Assembly (NCBI GenBank): GCA_002840845.1
Contig: PHCS01000034.1
Span: forward strand, 1-45,628
Source of the DNA: Betaproteobacteria bacterium HGW-Betaproteobacteria-14
GTDB taxonomy: Bacteria > Pseudomonadota > Gammaproteobacteria > Burkholderiales > Rhodocyclaceae
Length of the DNA: 45,628 nt
Reading direction: 5' to 3'
Part shown: piece after piece, positions 25,561-34,806 of the stretch
Layout: every line of letters begins with the position of its first letter
Numbering within the stretch: position 1 is the first letter of the stretch
The notes under the pieces: generated by a model
The model's database searches: none
Seen by the model: only the letters and a program-made list of their open reading frames with translations
Told to the model about the DNA's origin: nothing
Translations under genes and position numbers: made by a program

Positions 25561-27498
25561 ATGATCGAACCGATATCCTTGCTGATGGGTGTGCACGCCC
25601 ATCAGCCGGTGGGGAACTTCGACGCCGTGATCGAAGAGGCGCATACGCGCTGCTACCGCCCCTTCCTGCGCACATTGCACCGCTACCCCGAGTTCCGTTT
25701 TGCCGCACACTTCTCCGGCTGGCTGCTCGATCGCCTGCAGGACAAATATCCGCAGGACATGGTCCTTCTCGGCGAGATGGTGGCGCGCGGACAGGTCGAA
25801 ATGGTCGGCGGCGGCGACTGCGAACCGGTGCTGGCGGCGATCCCATTGCGCGACCGCATCGGGCAGGTCAACGTCCTCACCGACAAGCTCTCGCACAGCC
25901 TCGGAGCACGCGTCGAAGGTGCCTGGCTGACCGAACGGGTTTACATCCCCACCGTCGTACCGGCGCTGGCCGACTGCGGCATGAAATACGTGACGGTCGA
26001 CGACTATCATTTCCTCTGCGTCGGCAAGGAACCCGCCGAACTCGACGGCTTCCATACCACCGAGGAGGACGGTCGCAGCATCGACCTGTTCCCCATTTCC
26101 GAACAACTGCGCTACCGGCTGCCCTTCTCGCCCGCCGCCGAGGCGGTCGCCTATCTGGAAAGCCTCGCGCACGAAGGCCGCCGTGCCGCGATTTACTTCG
26201 ACGACATCGAGAAGTTCGGCATCTGGCCGGAAACCTACGACTGGGTCTACAACAGGAAATGGCTCGAGCAGTTCATCGAGGGCGTGCTGGCTTCCCCGCA
26301 CATCCGCACGGAAACCTACCATGACTTCCACGCCCGCTCCACGACCGGCGGCATCATCTACCTGCCGACCACCTCGTACATCGAAATGAACGAGTGGACG
26401 CTGCCGGTTCGGGCGGCAGGCATCTACGACGAACTGGTCCAGCGAGAAAAGCGCGAAGGGCGTTACGAACGTACCAAGCCCTTCGTGCGCGGCGGCATCT
26501 GGAAGAACTTCTTCATGCGATATCCGGAAGCCAACTGGATGCACAAGCGCATGCTGGCGCTGTCCGAAAGGCTGACGACCCTGCCGAAGAACGGACGCAC
26601 GGCCGCCCTCACCGCTCACCTCTACCGCGCCCAGGCCAACGATGCCTACTGGCACGGCCTGTTCGGCGGCCTCTACCTGCCGCATCTGCGGCGCGAGGTC
26701 TACTGCAACCTGCTCGCGCTGGAGGCGGGCCACGCGCAGGCGGTCGTGAAACTCGACGCCCACGCCGCATTGTGCGAACTGGACGCCTATGCCCTGTCCC
26801 ACAATTTCGGCGATGTCCTGACGCAACGCGCCGAACACTATTACAGCAAGCTGGAAGCCGCACCCGAAACGGACCACGCGGGCAACGGCATCGCTTCGCC
26901 CCACGAGCGCATCGCCTTCAAGAGCACCATCGATCCCGCCGACGTCGTGCCGGATTCCCGTCCGCGCCGGCTGTTCGCCGATGCCTGGCAGCGGCTCGAC
27001 GACCAGGTGGCCTGGCCGCAGTACGCGGTGGGTGAAGTCAAGGCGCCGCTCATGCGCGCAACGTTCGTCGCGCCGCTCGACGGCGGCGAGGTAATGAAAA
27101 CCATTGCCCTGGCCGGACGCACCGTGCAGGTCGGCTATCGTCTGCGCGACGTGCCGGGCGGGCGCTTCTTCGTCGAGATCAACCTGGCCATGCCCAGCTG
27201 CGACGGCTACACGGGACGCTACATCCTGGCCGACGGCAACATCCCCTGCGGCTTCGGCCAGGAACTCGATCTCGCCGTAGTGACGCGGCTGACTTTGGAC
27301 GACCGCAGCCTGGGCGGCGGGCTGCGGCTGACGGCGAGCCGTCCGATCACTATCCGAGCGTGCCCGCACTTCACCGTCTCGCAATCCGAGGCTGGTTTCG
27401 AGAAAATCATGCAGGCGGTCTGCCTCACTCTGTCATGGCCCATAGACGCCGTCCTCCAGGAACTGGCTTTGTCCCTGGAAATCGTCGCCGACGCCTAG
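25561..27498 (+). CDS. GH57 4-alpha-glucanotransferase/alpha-amylase-like enzyme
   Basis: The 645-residue GH57 protein resembles the archaeal 4-alpha-glucanotransferase of Thermococcus litoralis, whose length is similar (659). Key sites are VHAHQPVGNF (11-20), the nucleophile region GAWLTERVYIP (Glu125) and the acid-base region IYFDDIEKFG (Asp214 or Asp215). C-terminal to the barrel come the alpha-helical segment with GRTAALTAHLYRAQANDAYWHGLFGGLYLPHLR and a beta-sandwich (DUF1925/DUF1926-type) from about residue 430. It probably transfers or hydrolyses alpha-1,4-glucan segments in the cytosol, remodelling maltodextrins between GlgP and GlgA. Confidence 0.92.
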   Translation: MIEPISLLMGVHAHQPVGNFDAVIEEAHTRCYRPFLRTLHRYPEFRFAAHFSGWLLDRLQDKYPQDMVLLGEMVARGQVEMVGGGDCEPVLAAIPLRDRIGQVNVLTDKLSHSLGARVEGAWLTERVYIPTVVPALADCGMKYVTVDDYHFLCVGKEPAELDGFHTTEEDGRSIDLFPISEQLRYRLPFSPAAEAVAYLESLAHEGRRAAIYFDDIEKFGIWPETYDWVYNRKWLEQFIEGVLASPHIRTETYHDFHARSTTGGIIYLPTTSYIEMNEWTLPVRAAGIYDELVQREKREGRYERTKPFVRGGIWKNFFMRYPEANWMHKRMLALSERLTTLPKNGRTAALTAHLYRAQANDAYWHGLFGGLYLPHLRREVYCNLLALEAGHAQAVVKLDAHAALCELDAYALSHNFGDVLTQRAEHYYSKLEAAPETDHAGNGIASPHERIAFKSTIDPADVVPDSRPRRLFADAWQRLDDQVAWPQYAVGEVKAPLMRATFVAPLDGGEVMKTIALAGRTVQVGYRLRDVPGGRFFVEINLAMPSCDGYTGRYILADGNIPCGFGQELDLAVVTRLTLDDRSLGGGLRLTASRPITIRACPHFTVSQSEAGFEKIMQAVCLTLSWPIDAVLQELALSLEIVADA

Positions 27499-27507
27499 AC
27501 GGCCTCC

Positions 27508-28341
27508 ATGCGCTTGCTCGTCACACTTCTCATCGGCATTGCGCTCGGCTACGCCGCCCTCGCCGCGCTGCTGTACATATTTCAATCGCGCTTCATCTAT
27601 TTTCCAGAGATGGGCCGGCAGGACCGCGCCACGCCGGCGCAGTTGCAGCTACCCTTCGAAGAGGTGCGCATCGCCACCGCCGACGGGGAAACCCTGCATG
27701 GCTGGCACGTGCCGGCGGCCGACGCGCGCGCCACGGTTCTGTTCTTTCACGGCAATGCCGGCAGCATCGTTCATCGACTCGATTGGCTGCCGATGTTCCA
27801 GCAGTTGCGGCTGTCCGTGCTGCTGGTCGACTATCGCGGCTTCGGCGCCTCGAGCGGCAGCCCTTCCGAAGCGGGCACCTACGCCGACGCCGAAGCCGCG
27901 TGGCGCTACCTGAGGGAATCCCGCCGGCTCCCGCCCGACCGCATCGTGGTGTTCGGCGAGTCGCTCGGTGGCGCCGTCGCCGCCCACCTGGCCGCCCGCA
28001 CGGAGCCGGCCGCGCTGGTGCTGCATTCGACCTTCACTTCGGCGCCCGATCTCGCGGCCGACCTGTATCCATTTCTGCCGGCGCGCTTGCTCACCCGCTA
28101 CGCTTACGACACGCTTGGCTCGGTCAGGTCAATCCATTGCCCACTCCTGGTAGCGCACAGCCCGCAGGATGAAATCGTTCCAGTCGCTCATGGACGCCGC
28201 CTCCTTCAGGCTGCACCGGGCGACAGCGCGTGGATCGAGCTGACCGGCTCGCACAACGGCGGATTTCTGTTCATGCGCACCGAATGGGTGCGCAGCTTCG
28301 ACCGCTTCTTGCAGAGGCATCTGCCTGCAGGGAGTTCCTGA
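27508..28341 (+). CDS. Alpha/beta hydrolase with N-terminal membrane anchor (BEM46-like)
   Basis: The 277-residue serine hydrolase has one N-terminal hydrophobic segment (residues 3-23) that probably anchors it in the inner membrane. The fold signature is [13 protein letters not shown] near 86-98 (oxyanion region), the nucleophile elbow [11 protein letters not shown] near 150, a late [15 protein letters not shown] segment with the acid residue, and GSHNGGF with the His. This arrangement is typical of BEM46/YfhR-like hydrolases of unknown substrate. It lies within the glycogen block, 9 bases after the second GH57 gene, but has no obvious link to glycogen. Confidence 0.85.
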   Translation: MRLLVTLLIGIALGYAALAALLYIFQSRFIYFPEMGRQDRATPAQLQLPFEEVRIATADGETLHGWHVPAADARATVLFFHGNAGSIVHRLDWLPMFQQLRLSVLLVDYRGFGASSGSPSEAGTYADAEAAWRYLRESRRLPPDRIVVFGESLGGAVAAHLAARTEPAALVLHSTFTSAPDLAADLYPFLPARLLTRYAYDTLGSVRSIHCPLLVAHSPQDEIVPVAHGRRLLQAAPGDSAWIELTGSHNGGFLFMRTEWVRSFDRFLQRHLPAGSS

Positions 28342-28384
28342 CGGGTGTAACATTCATCGACAGCAACATACGGGAGAACTCTCC

Positions 28385-29437
28385 ATGACCGACATCGTCA
28401 AACTGCTCGGCAGTGAAGCCGACAGCCTGCTCAAGCACGAATGCCGCGGCATACCGCAGTCCCGCCTGCATCTGCCGGGACCCGACTTCGTCGACCGCGT
28501 GGTCGCCATCTCCGACCGCAAGCCGGCGGTGCTGCGCAATCTGTCCGCGCTGTTCAACCACGGGCGCCTCGCCGGCACCGGTTACCTGTCGCTGCTGCCG
28601 GTGGACCAGGGTATCGAGCACTCCGCCGGCGCCTCCTTCGCGCCGAACCCGGACTTCTTCGACCCGGAGCATATCGTCCAGCTTGCCATCGAGGGCGGCT
28701 GCAACGGCGTCGCGTCGACGCTGGGCGTGCTGGGCAGCGTCGCGCGCAGGTATGCGCACAGGATCCCCTTCGTCGTGAAGTTCAATCACAACGAATTCCT
28801 CTCCTATCCCAACACCTACGACCAGACCCTGTTCGCCGACGTCGAACAGGCCTTCGAGATGGGCGCCTGCGCGGTGGGCGCGACGGTCTACTTCGGCTCG
28901 CCCGAATCGCGGCGCCAGATCTGGGAAGTGTCGCAGATGTTCAAGCGCGCCCACGAGCTCGGCATGGCGACCATCCTCTGGTGCTACCTGCGCAACGGCG
29001 CCTTCAAGCATGAGGGCATTGACTACCATGTCTCGGCCGACATGTCCGGCCAGGCCAACCACCTCGGCGTGACCATCGAGGCGGACATCATCAAGCAGAA
29101 AATGGCGGAGAACAACGGCGGCTTCAACGCGCTGAAGTTCAGCAAGACGAGTTCGAAGGTCTACTCGGAGTTGACGACGGATCACCCGATCGACCTGGTG
29201 CGCTACCAGGTCGCCTGCTGCTACATGGGCCGCGCCGGCATGATCAACTCCGGCGGTGAGTCGAAGGGCGCCGGCGACCTGGCGCAGGCGGTGCGTACGG
29301 CGGTGATCAACAAGCGCGCCGGCGGCATGGGCCTCATTTCCGGGCGCAAGGCCTTCCAGAAACCGGTAAAGGAGGGCGTCGCCCTGCTCAACGCCATCCA
29401 GGACGTGTATCTCTCCAAGGACGTAACCCTCGCCTAA
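28385..29437 (+). CDS. fbaB: Class I fructose-bisphosphate aldolase (FbaB/DhnA type)
   Basis: This is a 350-residue Schiff-base aldolase of the DhnA family, which cleaves fructose-1,6-bisphosphate or runs the reverse reaction in gluconeogenesis. Diagnostic segments are [20 protein letters not shown] near 76-95, [19 protein letters not shown] near 131-149, and the [13 protein letters not shown] region near 249-262 that belongs to the active site. Sequence and length match bacterial FbaB proteins that form large oligomers. Lying between glucan-modifying genes and glgP, it fits conversion of triose phosphates into storage glycogen during gluconeogenic growth (inference). Confidence 0.94.
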   Translation: MTDIVKLLGSEADSLLKHECRGIPQSRLHLPGPDFVDRVVAISDRKPAVLRNLSALFNHGRLAGTGYLSLLPVDQGIEHSAGASFAPNPDFFDPEHIVQLAIEGGCNGVASTLGVLGSVARRYAHRIPFVVKFNHNEFLSYPNTYDQTLFADVEQAFEMGACAVGATVYFGSPESRRQIWEVSQMFKRAHELGMATILWCYLRNGAFKHEGIDYHVSADMSGQANHLGVTIEADIIKQKMAENNGGFNALKFSKTSSKVYSELTTDHPIDLVRYQVACCYMGRAGMINSGGESKGAGDLAQAVRTAVINKRAGGMGLISGRKAFQKPVKEGVALLNAIQDVYLSKDVTLA

Positions 29438-29443
29438 CCGATT

Positions 29444-31996
29444 ATGCCCGGCACCCCCTTCCATCTCGAAGTCAATCCGCAACTTCCGCCACGCCTCTCG
29501 AGGCTGGAAGAACTGGCCAACAACCTCTGGTACAGCTGGGACCGGCCGACGCGCACGCTGTTCGCGCGCCTGCACCCCAGCCTGTGGGGCTCTGTCGGCC
29601 ACAGCCCCAAGGCCTTTCTCAAGCGTGTCGACCAGCAGCGTCTGCTGGATGCCGCCGACGACCCGGTGTTCCTCGGCAACTATGCGCGCGTGCTCTCCGC
29701 CTACGACACCTACAACAACGAGCCGGGCCGCACCAACGGCGCGCAACACCTGCGCCAAACCGACCTCATCGCCTACTTTTGCTTCGAGTTCGGCTTCCAT
29801 GAAAGCCTGCCCATCTACTCGGGCGGCCTTGGCATTCTCGCCGGCGACCACTGCAAGGCGGCGAGCGACCTGCGCCTGCCCTTCGTGGCCGTCGGCCTGC
29901 TGTTCCGCCAGGGCTATTTCCTGCAAACCATCGACTGCGAGGGCGGGCAGCACGCCATCTATCGCGACACGGACTTCGACGACCTGCCGATCACCCCGGT
30001 GCTGCGCGATGACGGTACCGAACTGCATGTGCAGGTCGAAATGGCCGAGCGGCTGGTCGAGATCAAGGTCTGGCAAGTCAAGGTTGGCCATGTCAGGCTT
30101 TTCCTGCTAGATACCGACCTGGAGATCAACAGCGCGCACGACCGCGACATCGCCCACCGCCTTTATGGCGGCGATCGCACCACGCGCATCGAGCAGGAAG
30201 TCGTGCTCGGCGTCGGCGGCGTGCGGGCACTGGTTGCCATGGGTCTCAAGCCGACCGTCTGGCATATCAACGAAGGGCACGCCGCCTTCATGATGCTGGA
30301 GCGGATTCGCCATCTCACCACCCAGGGTATTGAAATCGCTGCCGCGGTGGAGGCGGTTGCCGCCCATACCGTGTTCACCACCCACACGGCAGTACCGGCA
30401 GGCCACGACCACTTCGGCGAAGACATGATCCGCCGTTATTTCGAACATGCCTGCAAGGAACTGGGGGTGTCGACCGAGCAGCTGCTTGCGCTGGGCCGCG
30501 CGCCGGGCGGGCACGACTTCAACATGACCGCGCTGGCCATTCGCGGCTCGCGCTTCCACAATGGCGTCTCACGCATCCATGGCGGTGTCTCGGCACATAT
30601 TCTTTCCACCTTGTGGCCGCAGATCGAGCCGGACGACAACCCCGTCACCTACGTCACCAATGGCGTGCACGTGCCGACATTCCTCTCGAGCGAGTGGAAC
30701 GAACTCTTCGACCGCTTCCTCGGTCCGGGTTGGACCCAGCGCGTCACCGATCGCAGCTGCTGGGAAGGCATCCACACCATTCCCGACCACCAGTTCTGGA
30801 GCGTGCACCAGTCGCTCAAGTCGCAGATGCTGCATCTGGTGCGCCATCGCATCTCGGAGCAGCACGCGCGCAACCACGGTTCGGAAGCGCACCTTGACCG
30901 GCTGCTGAAGCTGGCCAATCCGGACAATCCGAACGTCCTCACCATCGGCTTCGCCCGCCGCTTCGCCACCTACAAGCGCGCGGCGCTGCTGTTCGAGAAC
31001 CTCGTTTGGCTGCGCGAAATCCTCTGCGATCCGAAACGTCCGGTGCTGTTCATCTTCGCCGGCAAGGCCCACCCGGCGGATCAACCGGGGCAGGCTCTGA
31101 TCCGCCGCGTCACCGAGGTGTCGCGCATGCCAGAGTTCGAGGGCAAGATCCTGCTGGTGGAAGGCTACGACCTGCGCTTCGCGCGCCGCCTGGTTTCCGG
31201 CGTCGACGTCTGGCTGAACAACCCGCAGTACCCGCTCGAAGCCTGCGGCACTTCCGGCATGAAGGCAGCCATCAACGGCATTCCCAATCTCTCCGTGCTG
31301 GACGGCTGGTGGGGCGAGGGTTACGACGGCAAAAACGGCTGGGCCATCAAGCCTGCTTCCGACACGCTCGACGAGGCGCGTCGCGACACCGAGGAGGTGC
31401 GCACGCTGTACGAAATCCTCCAGGACAGCGTGATCCCGCTCTACTACAACTGGGGCGCGATGGGCTATTCGCCTGGGTGGGTAGCGATGGCCAAGCATTC
31501 CATTGCCACCCTGCTGCCGCGCTTCAACTCGACGCGCATGCTCTCGGACTACATTTCGCGCTTCTACGTGCCGGCCTCGCACCAATACCGTCGCTATTCG
31601 CAGGACAATTTCGCCGGCGCGCGCGCAGTGGCGCACTGGAAGGCCCGTGTACGCGCCGCCTGGGCGAAGGTCGCACTGCGCCGGCTGGATGCCCCACGGC
31701 GCCGTATCGGCTTCGGCGAGAGCCTGCGCTTCGAGGTCGCGGTAAATCTTGACGGCCTGCGGCCCGAGGACGTAGTGGTGGAACTGCTCTTCGGCCGACC
31801 GGCCGGCGGCAACCTGCCGAAGAAGGCGCGCAGCCACCGCTTCCGCCACGAGCGTCCGCTCGACAGCGGGGAGCAGCTCTATGCCCTCGAACTGACCCCC
31901 GAATACTGCGGCAAGATCGAGTACCGCATCCGCGTCTATCCTCACCACGAAATGCTGACCCACCCCTTCGAGATGGGCATGATGGTGTGGCTTTGA
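29444..31996 (+). CDS. glgP: Alpha-glucan (glycogen) phosphorylase GlgP
   Basis: The 850-residue phosphorylase releases glucose-1-phosphate from glycogen or maltodextrin. It belongs to the short-N-terminal bacterial group with a leading DUF3417 domain (about residues 10-115, beginning PRLSRLEELANNLWYSWDR). The catalytic region has YSGGLGILAGDHCKAASDL near 124-142, HINEGHAAFMMLERI near 273-287, VGFARRFATYKRA and the PLP-lysine motif ACGTSGMKAAINGIPNLSVLDGWWGEG. It starts six bases after fbaB and ends 40 bases before glgA, so breakdown and synthesis genes are co-transcribed. Confidence 0.96.
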   Translation: MPGTPFHLEVNPQLPPRLSRLEELANNLWYSWDRPTRTLFARLHPSLWGSVGHSPKAFLKRVDQQRLLDAADDPVFLGNYARVLSAYDTYNNEPGRTNGAQHLRQTDLIAYFCFEFGFHESLPIYSGGLGILAGDHCKAASDLRLPFVAVGLLFRQGYFLQTIDCEGGQHAIYRDTDFDDLPITPVLRDDGTELHVQVEMAERLVEIKVWQVKVGHVRLFLLDTDLEINSAHDRDIAHRLYGGDRTTRIEQEVVLGVGGVRALVAMGLKPTVWHINEGHAAFMMLERIRHLTTQGIEIAAAVEAVAAHTVFTTHTAVPAGHDHFGEDMIRRYFEHACKELGVSTEQLLALGRAPGGHDFNMTALAIRGSRFHNGVSRIHGGVSAHILSTLWPQIEPDDNPVTYVTNGVHVPTFLSSEWNELFDRFLGPGWTQRVTDRSCWEGIHTIPDHQFWSVHQSLKSQMLHLVRHRISEQHARNHGSEAHLDRLLKLANPDNPNVLTIGFARRFATYKRAALLFENLVWLREILCDPKRPVLFIFAGKAHPADQPGQALIRRVTEVSRMPEFEGKILLVEGYDLRFARRLVSGVDVWLNNPQYPLEACGTSGMKAAINGIPNLSVLDGWWGEGYDGKNGWAIKPASDTLDEARRDTEEVRTLYEILQDSVIPLYYNWGAMGYSPGWVAMAKHSIATLLPRFNSTRMLSDYISRFYVPASHQYRRYSQDNFAGARAVAHWKARVRAAWAKVALRRLDAPRRRIGFGESLRFEVAVNLDGLRPEDVVVELLFGRPAGGNLPKKARSHRFRHERPLDSGEQLYALELTPEYCGKIEYRIRVYPHHEMLTHPFEMGMMVWL

Positions 31997-32036
31997 GCCG
32001 TTCCCGCCTTTGGAAAAACCTGGGGCGGCGGATTGA

Positions 32037-33545
32037 ATGAAAATTCTCTTCGCCACGCCTGAACTTGCGCCCTGGATGAAAAGCGGCGGCCTGGGAGAAA
32101 TTTCCTGGTCGTTGCCGGCCGCATTGCATGAGGCCGGCATGGATGTCTGTATCCTCGCGCCCGCCTACGCACCGCTGCTCGCCGCCTTTCCCGATGCCAG
32201 GCAGGTGGCCGAGTTCGCGCACCCGGGCGGCAGCCTGCTCTCAGCCAGACTGCTGGAAGCGAAGGCGGACAATGGGGTACGCCTCCTGCTCATTGACTGC
32301 CCCGGATACTACGTCCGCGCCGGCAGTGCCTATCTGGATGGCGCAGGCAACGATTTCTCCGACAACCATCTGCGCTTCGGCTTGCTTTCCAGGATTGCAG
32401 CCCTGCTTGCCGGCAGCGCCAGTCCGCTTCGTTGGCATCCGGACGTCCTGCATTGCAATGACTGGCCTTGCGGCCTGGCACCAGCCTACCTTCACTTCAT
32501 GGGAGGGGCTGCGGCACCCACCGTCATGTCGATCCACAACCTGGCCTTCCAGGGCATATTCCAGGCGGATAGGCTCGAGGCGCTCGGCCTGCCTCCCGCA
32601 GCCTTTGCCATCGACGGCGTGGAGTTTTGGGACAAGCTCTCCTTCATGAAGGCCGGCCTGCACTATGCGCAGCGAATCATCACCGTCAGTCCGCGCTATG
32701 CCGAGGAAATCCAGACGGAAGAATTCGGCTACGGCTTCGCCGGCCTGCTGCGCTGGCGGCGCGAGGATCTCACCGGCATTCTCAACGGCATCGACATGCG
32801 CGCCTGGGATCCGGCCACCGATTTATACCTGCCGCGTCATTATGAATTCGCCCACCTGAAGGGCAAGGATGCCAACAAGACGGCGCTGCGGCAGCGCCTC
32901 GGCCTGGAACCGGCTACGTCTTGCCCGCTGCTCGGCGTGGTCAGCCGCATCACGCATCAGAAGGGACTTGATCTGCTAGCCGACATCGGCGAGGAAATCG
33001 CCCTGCTGCCGGCCCAACTGGCCCTGCTGGGTTCCGGCGACAAGCATCTGGAAGCGGCGCTGACAGAACTCGCCGGGCGTCACCCCGGACGGTTCTCAGT
33101 GACACTCGGCTATGACGAAGGGCTGGCCCACCAGATCGAAGCCGGCTCGGACATATTTCTGATGCCGTCGCGCTTCGAACCCTGTGGCCTCAATCAGATG
33201 TACAGCCTGCGCTATGGCACTCCGCCCGTGGTGCGGGCCACCGGCGGCCTGGCGGACACTGTCGTCGACTGTAACGAGGAAACACTGGCCGACGGAACAG
33301 CCAACGGCTTCGCCTTTACGGAACCCTCGGCGCAGGTCCTCCTTGAAACAATCCGTCGCGCCCTATCCGCATGGCACGACAAGGCGCTCTGGCGCAAGTT
33401 GCAACGCAACGGCATGCTCCTGGATTTTGGCTGGGCCAAGGCAGCCGAAGCCTACAGGATGATATACGCCGGCCTGGCGAAAAGGAAAAAAGCGGACAGG
33501 GCACATAGCCCCGCCGCCCCGGACAAGGCAGGTACCGCCGCCTAG
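32037..33545 (+). CDS. glgA: Glycogen synthase GlgA
   Basis: This 502-residue GT5 glycogen synthase extends alpha-1,4-glucan using ADP-glucose. The N-terminal ADP-glucose motif is KSGGLGEI (15-22), a variant of the usual KTGGLADV. The second Rossmann domain has LLGVVSRITHQKGLDLL, FLMPSRFEPCGLNQMYSLRYGTPPVVRATGGLADTV and the catalytic glutamate of the FEPCGL segment. It is the last gene of the glycogen block. Its stop overlaps that of a convergent small membrane-protein gene: CTAG at 33542-33545 contains both TAG stops. Confidence 0.96.
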   Translation: MKILFATPELAPWMKSGGLGEISWSLPAALHEAGMDVCILAPAYAPLLAAFPDARQVAEFAHPGGSLLSARLLEAKADNGVRLLLIDCPGYYVRAGSAYLDGAGNDFSDNHLRFGLLSRIAALLAGSASPLRWHPDVLHCNDWPCGLAPAYLHFMGGAAAPTVMSIHNLAFQGIFQADRLEALGLPPAAFAIDGVEFWDKLSFMKAGLHYAQRIITVSPRYAEEIQTEEFGYGFAGLLRWRREDLTGILNGIDMRAWDPATDLYLPRHYEFAHLKGKDANKTALRQRLGLEPATSCPLLGVVSRITHQKGLDLLADIGEEIALLPAQLALLGSGDKHLEAALTELAGRHPGRFSVTLGYDEGLAHQIEAGSDIFLMPSRFEPCGLNQMYSLRYGTPPVVRATGGLADTVVDCNEETLADGTANGFAFTEPSAQVLLETIRRALSAWHDKALWRKLQRNGMLLDFGWAKAAEAYRMIYAGLAKRKKADRAHSPAAPDKAGTAA

Positions 33546-33859
33546 CCAAATACGGCGCGGACACCCTGGAGGATCAATGCGAATCCGCCCAGAGCCACCA
33601 CACCGACGAGGAGATTGTTGAACGAGGAACGGGTGTTGCGGTCCAGCCAGCGTTTGCACAAGGCAAGAATCGACATCACCACGGCAAGCGACACCAGTGT
33701 TTTCAGGTTCGGGTCGCTCATCAGATCCCGCAACATGCCTGTCAGCCAGCCATCCGGACCCAGCGTGAAGAACGTTGCGCCCCCGATTCCGGCTACGAGA
33801 CACGAGGCGACAATCAGGGCAATCAGCATTTCCTTGCTTTCGTGTATCACGCGTACCAT
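33542..33859 (-). CDS. Small membrane protein, about 105 aa, hypothetical
   Basis: The short protein has three hydrophobic segments, at about residues 12-35, 50-68 and 80-100, and a charged start MVRVIHESKEMLIAL. The start at 33859 is fixed by a near-perfect GGAGGTGA Shine-Dalgarno at 33864-33871; an in-frame upstream ATG at 33895 would place this inside the coding region. I do not recognise the family, and there is no motif beyond the membrane segments. It stands alone on the minus strand, following the glycine-zipper gene by about 160 bases. Confidence 0.65.
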   Translation of the reverse strand: MVRVIHESKEMLIALIVASCLVAGIGGATFFTLGPDGWLTGMLRDLMSDPNLKTLVSLAVVMSILALCKRWLDRNTRSSFNNLLVGVVALGGFALILQGVRAVFG

Positions 33860-34018
33860 GTCGTCACCTCCAATTGCCCAATCGCGGGCACTCATGTAAA
33901 AAAAGAAGCCGGCGCAAACAGGACGCGATCGGTTGGCTCAGGACCGATCCCCGAAGGTAGAGGCATCCTGTCATACGGGCGGCCGGCATTCGTAAAATCG
34001 TCCGCAACGTTCTATCCA

Positions 34019-34573
34019 TCAACTGCGCGACATCAGCGCGCCATTGATCACTTTAACCTTATCGCCTACGGCAAACGCAGGCTGCACAGCCTGGCTCAGG
34101 GTTCTGGCTGTACCGTCCTCCATGCGAACGGCCACCCTCCAGCGGGTCGATTTCTTCAGATTTTTTTCAATCTCATGTCCGGCATAGGCGCCACCGGCCG
34201 CGCCCAGAACGCCGAGTGCCGTACGGCCATTTCCATGGCCAAACTGACTGCCGACCACTGCGCCGGCAACGCCGCCCGCAACTGCGCCAACACCGCTGCC
34301 CTGTCCTTTCACCTCAACGGCCTGAATCGATTCGATCACACCGCACTGCGGGCACACAGCGACAAGCTGTGTCGGCCTGTTTCTTCCCGCCAGCGCATCG
34401 GACGGTTTATCTGCAGCTTCGCGGGTCTGGGCTGCTTCCGGATTTTTTTGCGAATGTGCGGCAGGGATCAAACCGGTGATTGCGCCCACCGCCGTCAGGC
34501 TGGCAACAATGATTGCAACCGCCGCGATATTCATCAGCGCGCTTGGCCTTTCGAGACGACTTGCCGTTTGCAT
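34019..34573 (-). CDS. Glycine-zipper (17 kDa-antigen/SlyB-like) envelope protein
   Basis: The 184-residue protein has one N-terminal membrane segment (about 12-33), a linker with a CPQC pair (74-77), a glycine zipper at 93-133 (GSGVGAVAGGVAGAVVG...GVLGAAGGAYAG) and a C-terminal beta-rich part RWRVAVRMEDGTARTL...GDKVKVING, the usual layout of SlyB/17 kDa-antigen relatives. No lipobox cysteine is present, so it is probably anchored by its N-terminal helix rather than lipid. The ATG at 34573 is chosen because a consensus sigma-54 promoter lies 43-58 bases upstream, inside the region that longer starts would translate. glrR, which encodes a sigma-54 activator, lies immediately upstream on the same strand. 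Confidence 0.82.
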   Translation of the reverse strand: MQTASRLERPSALMNIAAVAIIVASLTAVGAITGLIPAAHSQKNPEAAQTREAADKPSDALAGRNRPTQLVAVCPQCGVIESIQAVEVKGQGSGVGAVAGGVAGAVVGSQFGHGNGRTALGVLGAAGGAYAGHEIEKNLKKSTRWRVAVRMEDGTARTLSQAVQPAFAVGDKVKVINGALMSRS

Positions 34574-34615
34574 GTTTTCCGTCTGCTTTGAATTGGACTG
34601 CCTCGGCCATTCCCA

Positions 34616-34631
34616 TGCAAGCCATGTGCCA
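34616..34631 (-). promoter_or_regulatory. Sigma-54 promoter for the glycine-zipper gene
   Basis: The minus strand reads TGGCAC-ATGGC-TTGCA. The TGGCAC and TTGCA blocks are exact, and the invariant GG and GC dinucleotides have the required 10-base separation. The predicted start is near 34605, giving a leader of about 32 nt before the ATG at 34573. Two candidate activator sites lie about 110 and 178 bases upstream of that start. Confidence 0.8.
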
Positions 34632-34707
34632 CCTATTGTTTTTCTCATTAAATCAACGCACAAGAAGAACCCAGAGCGCTGCAGTAGTGAGTCGCGGCCG
34701 CATGAAA

Positions 34708-34725
34708 TGTCTGGCGTAGACGACA
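34708..34725. promoter_or_regulatory. GlrR-type binding site, promoter-proximal
   Basis: TGTC-N10-GACA, exact in both half-sites and in spacing. This is the pattern described for GlrR (QseF) upstream of glmY in Enterobacteriaceae. Its centre is about 111 bases upstream of the predicted sigma-54 start, a usual place for an enhancer-binding protein. Confidence 0.7.
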
Positions 34726-34774
34726 GCACACACACACGCCAAGCATAACTATCTGAGTTTTCTTGAGTTATCCG

Positions 34775-34792
34775 TGTCGTCAGGAAACGACA
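34775..34792. promoter_or_regulatory. GlrR-type binding site, promoter-distal
   Basis: A second exact TGTC-N10-GACA, embedded in a larger palindrome at 34770-34797 (10-base arms ATCCGTGTCG and its reverse complement). It lies 67 bases upstream of the proximal site and ends 15 bases from the end of glrR. The palindrome could pass for a terminator hairpin, but no T tract follows on either strand. Confidence 0.7.
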
Positions 34793-34806
34793 CGGATATG
34801 TGAAGG

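Noticed and set aside
24757..27384. An 875-codon open frame on minus across both GH57 genes
   Set aside because: Antisense to two clear GH57 genes and not protein-like in composition.
28271..30091. A 606-codon open frame on minus across fbaB and glgP
   Set aside because: Antisense shadow of two certain genes.
33927..33949. Terminator for the glycine-zipper gene
   Set aside because: A 7-bp stem is followed by a T tract only about 28 bases later on the minus strand; too weak to call.
34770..34797. Intrinsic terminator after glrR
   Set aside because: The 10-base-arm palindrome has no T tract on either strand and contains an exact TGTC-N10-GACA; it is better read as an activator binding site.
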